Position numbers and translations under genes: made by a program. From contig JAUMIR010000001.1 in NCBI GenBank assembly GCA_030847615.1, positions 85,795,501 to 85,859,500 of the forward strand: DNA of 64,000 nt, given 5' to 3'. Below, piece by piece: positions 1-10,345 of this stretch (its first letter is position 1; every line of letters starts with the position of its first letter). Below the pieces are notes generated by a model, which saw only the letters and a program-made list of their open reading frames with translations, was not told the DNA's origin and did not search any database. The stretch is from Gambelia wislizenii (lineage: Eukaryota; Chordata; Lepidosauria; Squamata; Crotaphytidae).

Positions 1-586
1 TCTCATTAAATATGATTCACTTTTTAAAAGAGTAAAGTTGAACATGGGATTTATCAGAGTAATGAAAACCATCTGACTGCCTGAGGCAGTTTCAAGCTCA
101 AATAAAACAATCTCCTTTAGTATAAGAGAGTACCCTGATGTCTCTAACCTGTAAGAAAGAAGCAGTGTTTATGCTTCATCACTTGTTTTCTCTGTCGGGC
201 AACCTGAAATTAGTTCTCTTAGGTTTGAGAATGAGTCTTTCAAGTCCTCTCAGGGGCATTTCTAAACATTGCCTTCGTTATAAGGGGATTTAATTTCTCT
301 TTATATTCAAGGACAACATATTCATGTCCCATCTCAACAAACCTAGAAATGGGGCTAGATTGGCAGCTGGGAGGTGGCTGGACTGAGTCCTCCCCCACTC
401 CCACCCCCCAAATGGATGCACAAAAGTGCTGGGAACGGTGGAGAAGACAAGAACAGCTGGGTTTGGTGGGGCTTTTTTGGCAGCTGTTGCTTGAGAGTGC
501 TAACTAGTGGTTTACCAACAAGGAGTGGTAGCTGAAGCAACAGAATGTGTGTGGATTACTAATGGCTGCAGTCTGCCAGGGAAATC
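1..586. other. No gene recognised
   Basis: Ordinary AT-rich sequence. I see only a short C-rich run near 395-410 and one 61-codon frame on the minus strand with no recognisable domain. No repeat family is identified. Confidence 0.5.
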
Positions 587-1094
587 TAGTATTTAGAATG
601 TGTTTTTTAAAAAAATATTTTTTATTAGTTACAATTATTAGTTACAGTTCTTACATTTATGCTTTCTAATCCATAACAACTGGCCATCATCCATCTCATA
701 AATACAAACATATATATGTATACATATACATACATACAAATATAAATCTCGTTATCTTGCATTGAATGATTACACATATATTTTATGAAATTTCTGATTC
801 CAGAATATCTTTAAATTGTAACTCTATTTAATTTTTTAAAACATAAATCAAAGTTTCATAATCTCATTGTTGGTTGAATCATTATTTGGTATAACCTTCC
901 TGTCTCTTCTTTTATCAGATGGGTCTTCATCTTTCTAATTTCTTTCTATTTCTGCTTAATTCTTTCTATCTATGTTTCTTTCATTCTTAAATTACCTTTT
1001 CTCACATAATTCTTATATTCTCTTATAACTTATTCATCTTTATATCTTTTAAGGCATTATATATCTTTTAAGGCATTAGTATTTAGAATGTGTT
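587..1094 (-). mobile_element. Antisense retroposed insert with 18-bp target duplication
   Basis: The 18-mer tagtatttagaatgtgtt occurs at 587-604 and again at 1077-1094 without mismatch. Between them lies about 470 bp of AT-rich sequence. Its left edge is T/A-rich (605-635) and reads as a degenerate poly-A tail on the minus strand. Long target duplications plus a tail are the signature of LINE-driven target-primed reverse transcription, so the insert is a minus-strand retroposed fragment, perhaps an L1 3' untranslated region. It has no coding content. A short direct repeat (atatcttttaaggcatt) sits at the right end, just before the duplication. Family assignment is uncertain; the insertion itself is well supported. 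Confidence 0.75.
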
Positions 1095-2204
1095 CTAAGA
1101 CACCTTGGCAATAGTGCATAAAGAACAGCCAGGCTTCTTACATTTCTTTGATTCCCCCTTCATAACTAAAATGATAGAAAGAATGTTTGAGATCTAGAGG
1201 ATAGAAAGTGGGGTAATTAAAGTATTATTGGCTGAAAGTGGGGTCAGTCCTACCATTTGGCAGAAAGAGGTGACTGCCTTAGGTGTCAGATGCTGGATAG
1301 TGTGGAGGGGTAACCGGGGACAGCCTCCTGGTTCTCGGAGAACAGAGCAGCATGTCCTAGAGCAGTGCAACTTAAAAGTGGTGATCTATGCACCAGTGAT
1401 GGTCTGTGAGCTATTGGCTTTAGGTCTGAGTTTCCAGGAAAGAAAGAAACAGGTATATTTAATGGACACAAATAGTGCCAACCCCCTTTTTTTTGGGGGG
1501 GGACATTGCTCCTCCCCCATATCAAACATCTTAAGAAACACTGTCCTAGACACCCTGTCTGAATATCCTAGGTAAGCATGATGCCCTTAGGTTAGGTGAA
1601 AGACACTATCTCAACCATAGCAGCTGAAGTAAGAGTCAGTTGCCAGTGGATGCCCTTGGACTTAGAGTGGGGCATCGTCTTGTCCATTACTCTAGGCCAT
1701 AAAATGTCTTAGGATGGTCTTCAATCTCTCTGGCATTTCTAGTGACATGCTGACAGCCAGCTATTGCTAATGAAAAAAATTGCTCACAAGAGTGATCTAT
1801 GAGTGTATTTAGATTATTACAGGACCATCATTGATGGACTCATGAAAGATCATGATTTCACTCTTTAGAAATAGAAAAAAAATCAATATTCTGAGTTCAT
1901 TTTCCCAATATTATATTGCCCATGTGAGCAATATAATATTGCTCACCCCTTCCAGTCCCCCAATCCCCAGATTCACTTGACTGCTTCTATATGGTTGAAA
2001 ATTTCTGTGGTTCTTCCAAAATTTGCAAAATCTCAGACAACGGATAATAGTCCATCATGAACCAAAGGACAAATTTTCAAAGTAAAACTTGCATTTATTC
2101 TGCATGGCTTTTCTTCCCAGAACTCCAGAATTGTGCAGAGCTGCAAATGCTTATAATCAGGGTACCATTGAGTTCTAAGTGAAATATGTGAACTTGTCAG
2201 AGCT
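1095..2204. other. No gene recognised; contains a 14-bp hairpin
   Basis: A 115-codon plus-strand frame at 1228-1575 has no domain and ends in a G-rich run, so I do not treat it as a gene. The arms 1906-1919 and 1928-1941 are perfect 14-bp inverted repeats around an 8-nt loop. Confidence 0.5.
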
Positions 2205-2350
2205 TGGGAAAGTTACATTATTAGACTATAACTCTCCAGAATCCCCCAATCAGAATCCCCTAGCCAGCACAGCCAGACTCACCCAGTTGCTCACCCTTGG
2301 CTGGTAATATTAATGGGATATGTAGTCCCCAAAAGTACCTTAGGTAGCCT
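2205..2350. repeat. Short palindromic MITE-like repeat ('actacaactcccagaat' family)
   Basis: The left part (near 2228, actataactctccagaatc) and right part (near 2318, gggatatgtagtcc) are inverted relatives of each other. The same sequence recurs at 3758-3897, 4312-4392, 31478-31575, 39217-39345, 44155-44225, 48100-48200, 53885-53970 and 61515-61560. It is probably a non-autonomous DNA transposon; the superfamily is not determined. Confidence 0.5.
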
Positions 2351-2377
2351 CTGAAATGCATTCATACACTGAAATTG

Positions 2378-2665
2378 TTGTTCTGTGCCATCAAGTCAGC
2401 TTTACCTTTTGGTGACCCCTATGAAAAGAGACCTTCAAGAACACTGATCAATAAGTGCCCTACCCAAGTCTTGTTAACTCAAGATCACGGTTTCCTTGAT
2501 GGAGTCAATCCATCTGGATAAGAAATCATCATCATCATCATCACCACCATCATCATCTATAATATGGCCTTCCTCTTTTTCTATGGCCTTCCATTTTTCT
2601 CAGCATTATAATTTTTCCCCAATGAGACCTGTTGTTTCAAGATATGTCTAAAGTATAATACTTAG
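2378..2665 (-). mobile_element. RTE/BovB-like LINE 3' end, antisense fragment
   Basis: On the minus strand the sequence reads as the C-terminal tail of an RTE/BovB-type LINE: a stretch like KMEGHRKRGRP, then a degenerate region ending at the sequence that gives 'ttgatggcacagaacaac'. This arrangement (basic K/R-rich motif, then a 3' end reading gacttgatggcac) is familiar from BovB-type elements. The frame is broken, and an (ATC)n tract at 2525-2557 has expanded inside it. A related rearranged copy is at 9048-9365. The clade is assigned by recognition, without a search. Confidence 0.5.
2525..2557. repeat. (ATC)n microsatellite
   Basis: About eleven imperfect trinucleotide units of atc/acc, inside the RTE-like remnant. 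Confidence 0.9.
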
Positions 2666-2697
2666 TTCATATAATGATTCATCACTCCAAGGAAAGG

Positions 2698-2775
2698 GCC
2701 TAAATAGACACCAGATCCCATCTGATTTTGGAAGCTAAACAGTGTCAGGCCTCATTAGCACACATACATTCCAAG
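2698..2775 (+). mobile_element. 5S rRNA-derived SINE, truncated
   Basis: The sequence caccagatcccatctgat, followed by ggaagctaaacagtgtcagg, matches the 5S rRNA stretch before and through box A (normally aagctaagcagggtc). It then diverges and stops. Fuller copies are at 26418-26640, 43222-43430 and 60624-60859. Confidence 0.75.
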
Positions 2776-3757
2776 GTACAATTTTGTTAGCAATGGATTA
2801 TACCTCTGGTCCTAAATTTTTAAATTACATTACAGCTCTGTATAAAGAATCATAGTTCACCAATGTAGTTGATCAGACTTTATTGATTAAACAGGATGAG
2901 AATACCAGTTAGATTCTAAAAAATGTGACAAAAACAAAACTGACAGATACTTACACCCAAATGTTGAATGAGATTTTACTGAGGCACACTGAAGTTCTAG
3001 AAGAAAAACCAGCTGTACTACAACAGTTCCTCTAGCAGAGCAAGGATTTCACTGACTTTCAAAATGGTCTTTAGAAGTGGCTACGGCTGTAGCATAGTCA
3101 TCTCCCATAGCAACCTTGGCTGCTAAATAATTCCCAGAGAGCTGTACCCTAAATCTTTGAACACTGTCTTTTAAAAATCATAGAATAGTTTGTTAGCCAG
3201 GACATCTTTCACTTGTCAAGTATCCCTCTACATTTCCATTCATGTAAATCTGAGAACCCTTCAAATACAATTAGAATATGCTGCTAGGTGCATTGTAAAG
3301 CCATCACCAACAAAACAAAATACCCAGAACAGTGCTGTCATGTATACAACTTTAGCTGTGCTGCAGAAGCAAATTTAAGATATATGAAAATAAACATTCC
3401 CCATTCCTAGTTCAATGGACAGAGCATGTAAATGCCACAGTAGATTCCTTCAAATTCCTGCTGCTAAGAGATCAGCTCCCCAGCAACTGCTAATAAACCA
3501 GTGAAAATATCCAAAGGTTACTTCTTGCCACAGTTCATTAGATGACAAAGTACTGATCTAATATCTCCTACATTTGGGAAAAAACACTCTATTTTTCTTT
3601 GGCTTTTAGACTTCCCATCTTAGTGCTTAGATATCTTTTCCTCTCTTGGTGGCAAACATTATTCATAAATGTGTATGTTATGTGAAATTGTAGGTGTTGG
3701 GAGTGGTGATGGGGAGACTGGCAGCTTACTTACTGGTTGCGTGAGCTGTATAATGTG
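2776..3757. other. No gene recognised
   Basis: Non-repetitive AT-rich sequence. One 62-codon frame (3190-3378) lacks any domain. No RNA gene or tandem repeat is seen. Confidence 0.5.
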
Positions 3758-3897
3758 TATTTAGGTCAGCTGTTCCCAAACTAGCACCCTCCAGATATTT
3801 GGTATTACTATTCCCATCAACCTACTTAGCCAATGATCAAAGATGGTGGGTACTGTTCTAAACATCCTGAGGACTCATGATTGGGGAAGGCTGATTT
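3758..3897. repeat. MITE-like palindromic repeat
   Basis: Starts near tcagctgttcccaaactagc and ends near tgattggggaaggctg. Both flanks carry the 'contrast' sequence of the family at 2205-2350 (ccctccagatatttgg near the start, an inverted counterpart near the end). Diverged copy. Confidence 0.45.
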
Positions 3898-4552
3898 AGG
3901 TAGTCGACTGTAGACCTATGTCAGAAACCTGATAAACACCAAGAAAGTTGAAGCTGCCAGGTCACTGAAAGAGATTTGTGATAATGCCCAGCTGCCCAGG
4001 GAGATCTTGAATCTGACCCTAGTTAGTTGGCAGAGTGGTAACTTCATCTGCACTGCTGGGGTGATGGTAGATACATGGCAGCTACTGAAACAGCTGGTTT
4101 ATCATGGCAACATCCAACTGAGCTAATAATAATGAGGAAGGGCCCAGGAAAGGGACATCTACACCCAAGGACATCCACATTTTTTAGCGTGCATGCCAAA
4201 TGGAGGAGGAATCTGTTCCTGTGCTCCATGTACATCCATGGTATATTAATAGGAATAGTAGCAGCATTGACATGAATTTATGTATACTTCTGTAGTAAAG
4301 GTGCAGAGTCTTTAGCTCTTTGGGTGTTTTGGACTACAATTCTCTCAAAATGCCCCACCATTGGCCATGCTGTGTGGGAGTGGTAGGCCAAAAAAAATCT
4401 AGATTTTGTACCCATGCTTTGTATATAACAAGCACATGAGTTTCAACTTACAACTGCTTCAACAGCAATCAATCTGTTTTGAGGCAGAATGAAAATTGCA
4501 CATCATGACTAACAGAATTTACAAGACTTGGGACCAAGTTATCCAAAAGACC
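3898..4552. other. No gene recognised; one MITE fragment
   Basis: Opposite-strand frames of 60-67 codons overlap here and none has a recognisable domain. A fragment of the 'ggactacaattctctcaaaatg' repeat lies at 4312-4392. Confidence 0.45.
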
Positions 4553-4770
4553 ACGGGGCCGTTTACACGATGAAAATGTCCTGGGAAGAATTTGTGTTGA
4601 TCTCTGGCAGTTTGCACGTACATCGGGTCGGGTATGTGATTTTCGGAAGGGGGGCCACCTTTTATCCCTCAACCTGCGGGACTTCCAGTCCTGCGGTTTG
4701 TGCCGGTTTTTAAAAAAGTCACGGGAGGATTCGGAAAATCGGAAATGTAAACAGCCTGGGACAAAATGTC
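4553..4770. mobile_element. Candidate non-autonomous DNA element, GGGCCGTTTACACG end
   Basis: The left end ggggccgtttacacgatg and the inverted right end (gtaaacagcctggg, near 4753-4766) form imperfect terminal repeats of about 12 bp. The interior is CpG-richer than its surroundings (ttttcgg, cacggg, cgggtcggg). Related ends occur at 5540-5700 and at 56735-57712. The element may extend to about 5550 rather than ending at 4770. No transposase is present. Confidence 0.4.
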
Positions 4771-5079
4771 TTGGTACTGGGGTGACCGGAAATGGTGACT
4801 GGGGGTGGGCTTAGAGATCAGCGACCAGAAAAGGAGGGGTCAGTCACCTGTTCAACAGATCCAGCCTCACCAGCCGAAAACAAAGGCATCCCTTCCAGCT
4901 GCACAAAGGTTGATGTGTGTGTGTGTGCACACGCGCGTGTACTCAATCACCTTTTTAAATGGATTTCTACACTGCAAACCCTTCAGCTTTACCTTTTCCT
5001 CAACTGCATGTTACAGAAAGATCGTCATCCATTCATCCCCTGCCTTGGTCACCTCCATGGCACATTAAAATATTCAAGC

Positions 5080-5420
5080 CTCTGAGCGAATTAGCACCCT
5101 TAAATTCCCCCTCTCTGTGTTTGTGTCTTTCAAAATGCCTGCCTATAGCCGCTTGAAATCTCTGCAGCCTGCTGTAGGGGTTAATATTTTAAAGAGGCAA
5201 GGGGAAACCCAAGCGGCTTGATTTCAAAAGGAAAGCACTCAGCTTGATTTCAAAGCACTCAGCTTGATTTCAAAAGGAAAGCCCTGCGTCTGAGCGAAAG
5301 ATCTGTCTGGATCTTTCAAAATGCTTTCTGCCTCTTCTGAAAGGGTTAAAATTTTAAAGAAGCAAGGGGGAATAACAAACCTCTGCCCCCCTCTCTCCCC
5401 CCCCCCAGCCAGCCAATAGC
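5080..5420. repeat. Imperfect direct duplication with nested short tandem repeats
   Basis: A block beginning ctgagcga and running through tctttcaaaatgc, gggttaatattttaaag and gcaagggg occurs twice (5080-5206 and 5290-5370) with spacing differences. Between the blocks, a unit containing cagcttgatttcaaa is repeated three times (5214-5275). Both features are read directly. The function is unknown; it may be the interior of the GTTTACACG-ended element. Confidence 0.6.
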
Positions 5421-5524
5421 ATCGCTCCTGGCGCGGAACTCTAAAGGAAGTGTGTCACCGAGTTTGTGAAAACACAAGTAATTGCATCTTTGATTGACAG
5501 CCAAAAAAATAAATAAATTAAAAC

Positions 5525-5705
5525 CTAAACAAAACTGGAACTATGGACGTGTAAATATCAGTCACGGGACCATCCGGGATATCCAGATCAGTGACATAAA
5601 TTGTATAAACAGCGAGGGGCGGATTCGTGATCACTAAGTCACGGTAAGCACCGCGACAATTTCTGTCGTGTAACTGGCACCCACATTCTCTGATACAAAG
5701 CTGCC
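5525..5705. mobile_element. Fragment related to the GTTTACACG-ended element
   Basis: Contains acgtgtaaat near 5546 and tcgtgtaact near 5666 in opposite contexts, with several CpG-rich words (cacggga, gcaccgcgac). It resembles the ends at 4553 and 57712 but boundaries cannot be fixed. Confidence 0.3.
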
Positions 5706-5749
5706 CAGTTCTCAAAATGTTTAAGAGAGACCCCCTTCCTGTTCATCAG

Positions 5750-6085
5750 CATCTGAAACTCCTTAATTAGCAAGCTTAACAAGGGGCTTTTTGGCAGTGG
5801 CTCTCTCACTCTGGAACGCCTTTCCAGAAGATGCTTGCCTAGCACTGTTGCTGATTCCATGACTGCTGCCAACAGATGAAGCCTTTCCCCCTTTTAGACA
5901 GGATTTGTAAACATGCTGCAGTTGATTTGTAAGGATGTTGCAGTTGGCCTAAGTCAACTGTTTTTATGATGATTTACTTTCCTTTTTTACTGTGTAGTTG
6001 TTTTATTCTATATCATGCAATATTGCTGTTAGCCATATTTGGTGGAAGGAAGGATATAAATTTAGATATAAAATAAAGCATATAT
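5750..6085 (+). mobile_element. L2-like LINE 3' end, sense
   Basis: Plus-strand translation near 5800 gives a broken version of the L2 C terminus (the stretch coding for ...LERLSRRC.., like LWNALPEE in better copies). It is followed by the 3' untranslated pattern ggaaggatataaatttaga, a form of the 'gcgggatataaat' tail shared by L2-type elements. 5' truncated and with stop codons; old copy. Confidence 0.5.
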
Positions 6086-7151
6086 AATAAACAAAGGCTA
6101 CAGAAGCATACATAGTTCTTAAAAAGGTATAACTGTGTTCATGTATGCACCCCACATTTGACAGACAGCAAATGGATATGGACCTTTTTTCTTTTCAGCC
6201 AGCCTGGATCACTGCATATTTTGTGTCGTTGTGTTGCCAAGGAAATTACTGCCATGTCACTGCAAAGGAGGGAGAAAAGAGCTTGAAGAAAATGTTTTCT
6301 TTTAAACTCAATCTTTTCAATAGATGGCAAGAGTAATAGCTTATTTCTTTGTTTTGAAAGGTGTTTTATTATAGAAAGTACATCTTTCTTACCAAAAGGA
6401 ATAGCTGTCACTCAGGGAAATGAATGGATAAAGAGTTGCTCTTACTATCCAAACAAATAAATGCAAATGTATAAATCCAAACATTTCCTCAGAGTGTATA
6501 TACAACAGTGTTTAAACATTTCCTTCACAGTGTATAAAACTGTTTCAGACAGCTGCTCAGGTGTCAAAAAAACTGTAAGTAATATGACTGCCCTGGGTCA
6601 GACAAACATTCCAGGCTTCATAATCCATGATTTATACAGGTGTGAATGGGGAGGGGGAGGGAGGGAGAGAGACAGATTGGGGGAGCACCCCCTCTCTTCC
6701 TTGTGTTCCACACTGCCTTCAGCAGGGAGATGCTAGCTTACATTAATGAGAGTTCTCTGCTGTGTTTGAGCTGGAAAATTGGCTTAAAATGTATTAGTAC
6801 CAAGTATAAATTTGGTTCATTATATCATAGCCTTAATTATATCATAGTCATGCTTCAAATGGTTTCTTCTCTAAATGTCAAACTGACCTCCTCCTCTTCC
6901 TTCTTGTTTTCTTCCACTTCTTTATTTCCCTACCACTTCAGATTTAGACAAATTCAGCTGGGATGTAAGAGCTTGTCTAGCTGACAGAGAGATGGAAAGA
7001 GAGAGAGAGAGAGAATAAAATAAATTAATAAAGAGTAAGCAAGCAAGTATGCTAACTGTGGGGAGGTGCAGTGTTACCCTGATCTAAATGTGGCAAAGAA
7101 TTATGTCAGTAGGGGGCTCCCAGGAATTAAACTGTCCAGTGAATCAAGTTG
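6086..7151. other. No gene recognised; (GA)n tract
   Basis: Holds a (GA)n microsatellite at 6999-7014. Frames of 63-112 codons on both strands have no recognisable domain. Confidence 0.5.
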
Positions 7152-7643
7152 ATAATAATAATAATAATAATAATAATATACTTTATTTCTATCCCGCCCC
7201 TCTGCAATGCAATCGGGGCGGCTTACAATATAAAAACTCCATAATTACAGTACCCTAGCCCACCCACCCCTTAAAATAATATCAAATTATATAGGATTAA
7301 AAACATGCAATAATTAAAAATATATTAAATTAGAAAAAAATTAAAATATACAATAATGTAAAAAAAATCCAATTGCAGCTCAGAGGGAAAGGACAGCCGA
7401 GTCTTTGGCCGGGATAGTTACTGGAAAGGCCTGCTGGAAAAGATACATCTTGACAGCTTTTTAAAAACTGTCTGACGTGGTAATAAAATGGATCTCATCC
7501 AGCAGCCCATTCCATAATCTGGGAGTGGCAGCAGAGAAGGCCCTCTGGGAGGTTACCAACAGCCTTGTTTTCATAGGTTGTAACAGGTTCCTCCCAGAGG
7601 ACCGAAGTGCGCAGGGAGGGTCATATGGGAGGAGGAGGTCCTG
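7152..7643 (-). mobile_element. L2-like LINE 3' end, antisense, with (TAA)n tail
   Basis: Begins with an (AAT)n tract at 7152-7177 that corresponds to the tail of a minus-strand element, then ctttatttctatcccgcc and atcggggcggcttacaat, the 3' untranslated region. Further right the minus strand encodes the C-terminal RT region seen more completely at 28406-28888 (sequence equivalent to LWNGLLDEI near 7490-7520). It ends abruptly at about 7643, where the palindrome begins. The same 3' end recurs at 28108 and 29240. Confidence 0.75.
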
Positions 7644-7717
7644 GATTATTTCTGTAGTGTGGATTTGGCCTCCAGATAGAGTCTGGAGGCCAAATCCACA
7701 CTACAGAAATAATCCAG
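7641..7717. repeat. Perfect 36-bp palindrome, 5-nt spacer
   Basis: Arm 7641-7676 is the exact reverse complement of arm 7682-7717; the spacer is tagag. Each arm contains actacagaaataatccag, the terminus of a common MITE family (see 10395-10620). The outer ends of two MITEs therefore appear to abut here. Surrounding L2 pieces are also inverted: 7598-7635 against 7813-7850. Confidence 0.9.
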
Positions 7718-7764
7718 TCTGAAAGTTTTTGTGTGGACTGAGCTAATAATGCACTCTTCCAGAC

Positions 7765-7850
7765 AATTTTAAAGCCCTACATGGCTTGGGTCCAACTTAC
7801 CTCTGGGACCGCGTTCTCCCGTATGACCCTCCCTGCGCACTTCGGACTGC
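7765..7850 (+). mobile_element. L2-like LINE fragment, sense
   Basis: Plus-strand translation gives the L2 stretch GPTYLWDRVLPYDPPCALR without a stop, the counterpart of GPIYLQDHLLPYNPP in the copy at 28406-28888. About 85 bp. It lies head to head with the antisense copy that ends at 7643. Confidence 0.65.
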
Positions 7851-7961
7851 TATGGATACAGTGCAGTCTTTCTCCAACATGCTGTCTTCCAAGATCCTAT
7901 ATTTTTCCTCTCTTTTTTCTGCCTCCACTAGGATCTCTAAGCAAATCCCAGGATTCTAGAG

Positions 7962-8542
7962 ATTAGACTTTATCAGACCATTCTCCATAAAAGTTTTTTT
8001 TTTTCCTGGCATATTTCAGAGTGTTTTCTGCCGGCAAAAGAACCCCCTTGATCAGACTTACCTGTAGCAGCATTCACAGACAGCCCAGGCAGTAATGGAG
8101 GGTGATTGGAGCTCCATTTTCCTCCTGGTTCAAGATCTCACTGATTCTCGTGAGAAGATGCTAGTATGGGAAATTCAAAAATAAAAGCAAAATAAACACA
8201 TAAGTACAGCAAAGCACAAAAACACGCTTAAAAAGTCCCAAGTACACAGCGGGGAGGTCATAAAAAGACCACCCCTTACCTGGTTTTCGCGATCTCACCC
8301 AGAAGTGTTCTGTCATTGATGTTCTATTCACAAGAGGAAAATGGTGCGATATTTCAAATACCAGCAATGGTGGCAACAAAACTCCATGGGAGATTTATTG
8401 ATGGCTTGGCCTGTCAATAAAAAGGAATGGGTTTTTCACAATACATGATTGCGCAAGGGTGATGTCATCTGGTGTGTGCACCCTTTCACGATCATTAGGC
8501 GTCCTTATGATGCCATATTTGCCTGGTCTGATAAAGTCCATT
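7962..8542. mobile_element. DNA element, GGACTTTATCAG family, copy 1
   Basis: Left end agactttatcagac (7965) and right end gtctgataaagtcc (to 8539) are inverted repeats, flanked by the same trinucleotide att (7962-7964 and 8540-8542). The 575-bp interior aligns by eye to the copies at 20758-21360 and 44844-45402: each has a 'gccagcaaaagaa' motif near the left, 'aagcacaaaaacac' in the middle and 'atctcacccagaagtgtt' to the right. No coding capacity. Superfamily not assigned. Confidence 0.8.
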
Positions 8543-9047
8543 GCCAAGTGGAGAATACATGGTAACAACAACAACAAGTTCAACTTTCAATCTAATGTAT
8601 GGGTTCATTTAGTATGAAGCTGAGCATCTATCAAACAAAACAATAGACATTGTAATTTCTATTCAATACCATCACTTCTGACAAAGTGCTCACAACACAT
8701 GCCTTCCATTTTAGGATTAGTGATACTCAGATAAGAAAAAATAATGAATATGCATCATTTCATCATAAGATAAAGAGCAATTTTCATTGAGATTATGTTA
8801 ATTTAACAGATAATTACTGTGCAGTTTAGGAATACAAACTATACAATAGAATAGAAGTAGATGGGTAAATTCTTGCCTGTTGCACACACATGTATGAGAA
8901 TGAAGAAGAGCAAGTGTATGCCTGGGAGCTCCAGAGAACAGCAGAACTGTAATTAACATTGGAATCAAGCACTGGTGGCTCCCAACCACTCTGGGTTTAG
9001 TCCAAACTTTAATGGATCCATCCAAGGTGTGACAACTACTTTGGGGA
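8543..9047. other. No gene recognised
   Basis: AT-rich sequence with no repeat I can name. A 75-codon minus-strand frame has no domain. Confidence 0.5.
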
Positions 9048-9365
9048 TTTGTTGTTTCTGTTTATTGAAATCTAGTTGGCTCTAATGTATGGTGGCCCTA
9101 TGAGTTAAAGACCTCCAATACATCTCAGCGATGGGGCGTCACCGATGTGGACTCCTTGATTGAACAATCCACTTGTAATGTGGTCTTCCGCTTTTCCTAC
9201 TGCCTCCCAGTTTACCAAACATTAACATCTTCCTAGGCCTAAGTGAAACAGCTCTTGCTGTTTTGTACCATCAAGTTGACTATGAATGAGATGCCTCCAA
9301 AAGAACATATTCTTAATAGCCCAGCTGAGGTCTTGCAAACTCATGTCCATGGCTTAAAAAAAAAA
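9048..9365 (-). mobile_element. RTE/BovB-like LINE 3' end, antisense, rearranged
   Basis: Two overlapping partial versions of the element at 2378-2665 lie side by side. The first has ggtggccctatgag, then ttccgcttttcctactgcc. The second has ttttgtaccatcaagttgac, then aggtcttgcaaactca. The repeated entry into the 3' end suggests an internal duplication or two insertions. No open frame remains. Confidence 0.5.
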
Positions 9366-9374
9366 CAAAAAACT

Positions 9375-9900
9375 TTGGGCTCATCTACATGAGCCAGGGT
9401 ATGCTGGCTCCTCACTGCTGTGTCCTGGCTGCAGATCAAGCCTCTTGTTCCTCATTTACCACCTCCAAATGGGCCAGAGTCCAGACAGGCACACCAACCC
9501 CCCTCTGCTGCCACTGTCACCATCTTTCTCACTGTCAGGAAGGCAGAAAGCTGGGCCACAACATGTGACTAAGGTCCCCTGCATGTGACTAGCCTTGGTC
9601 ACATACTGTGGAACTCCTTCCTGCCTTTTGGGAGAGCCAGGGAAACTGGCAACTGCATCAAAGGCTGGCCTGCTGGGATGGGTGGGGCCCAATCTATTTC
9701 CTCCTGGAAGAAATGAAGTAAAACAGGTATTATTTTAAAACAGTGTATTGGACCCTACCCTGTCTTCTCCCTGCCTGAGCCCCATATCTGCCCCAGGGGT
9801 AGTGAGGACTGCCATGGGGCAGAACGGGGCAAAAGCCCTATGTCATCAGGATTTCAGGGCTGTAAGATGGGGCATATTGCCCATGTGTCCATCTGTAATG
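9375..9900. mobile_element. hAT-like non-autonomous DNA element
   Basis: Starts gggctcatctacatgagcc and ends near cccatgtgtccatct, an inverted relative. The interior (gtatgctggctcctc, ctttctcactg, gccccaggggtagtgagg, gggcaaaagccct) aligns to 39735-40140. Ends of the type gggcttgtctaca are common among hAT-derived elements, but I could not define an 8-bp target duplication here. Confidence 0.5.
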
Positions 9901-10062
9901 CAGTCTTCCTCTTCCCAGCATTGTCTTTTCCACTGAGTCATATATTCTCATATGCCCAGAAACAATTCTGCCCTAGCTTCCCCACCCCCCGCTAGTTGTC
10001 TCTACCATGAGGAGAGGGCTGACCAAACAACCTAACTTAATACTTCCTGTTGTTTTCAGTAT

Positions 10063-10345
10063 TAGCTATTTTTTTTATTTATTAGTTATTTATACTCCGC
10101 TAGTCAGCCACAAGGCTATCAAAGCGGCTTACAAATTGTTTTAAACAATAGCAATGTACACATCTACACTGCGTTAAGCAGTTTCCAATGTGTGTTAGCT
10201 AATTGCCCCCACAAGCCGGGTACTCATTTTACTGACCTACAAAAGCATGGAAGGCTGAGTGAACCTTGGAGCCCTCTGGAATCAAACTTGCAATGTGGTG
10301 GCTTGCAGTACTGGCATTTAACCACTGCACCACCAGGGCTCCTAA
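10063..10345 (-). mobile_element. tRNA-derived SINE, antisense
   Basis: On the minus strand it reads ggagccctggtggtgcagtg, a tRNA box A context, then a box B-like ttgcaagtttgattcc about 45 bases later, then a body containing gtcagtaaaatgagtaccc, and a 3' end tactccgctagtc next to a poly-A-like stretch (10070-10085). This is a pol III SINE architecture. The right edge touches the left end of the Tigger-like element at 10346. Confidence 0.65.

Noticed and set aside
1228..1575. 115-codon plus frame
   Set aside because: No domain and no repeat or splice context; the length is possible by chance in 64 kb.
4792..5085. 97-codon plus frame near 4.8 kb
   Set aside because: Three overlapping frames of similar length, one crossing a (TG)n run; no domain.
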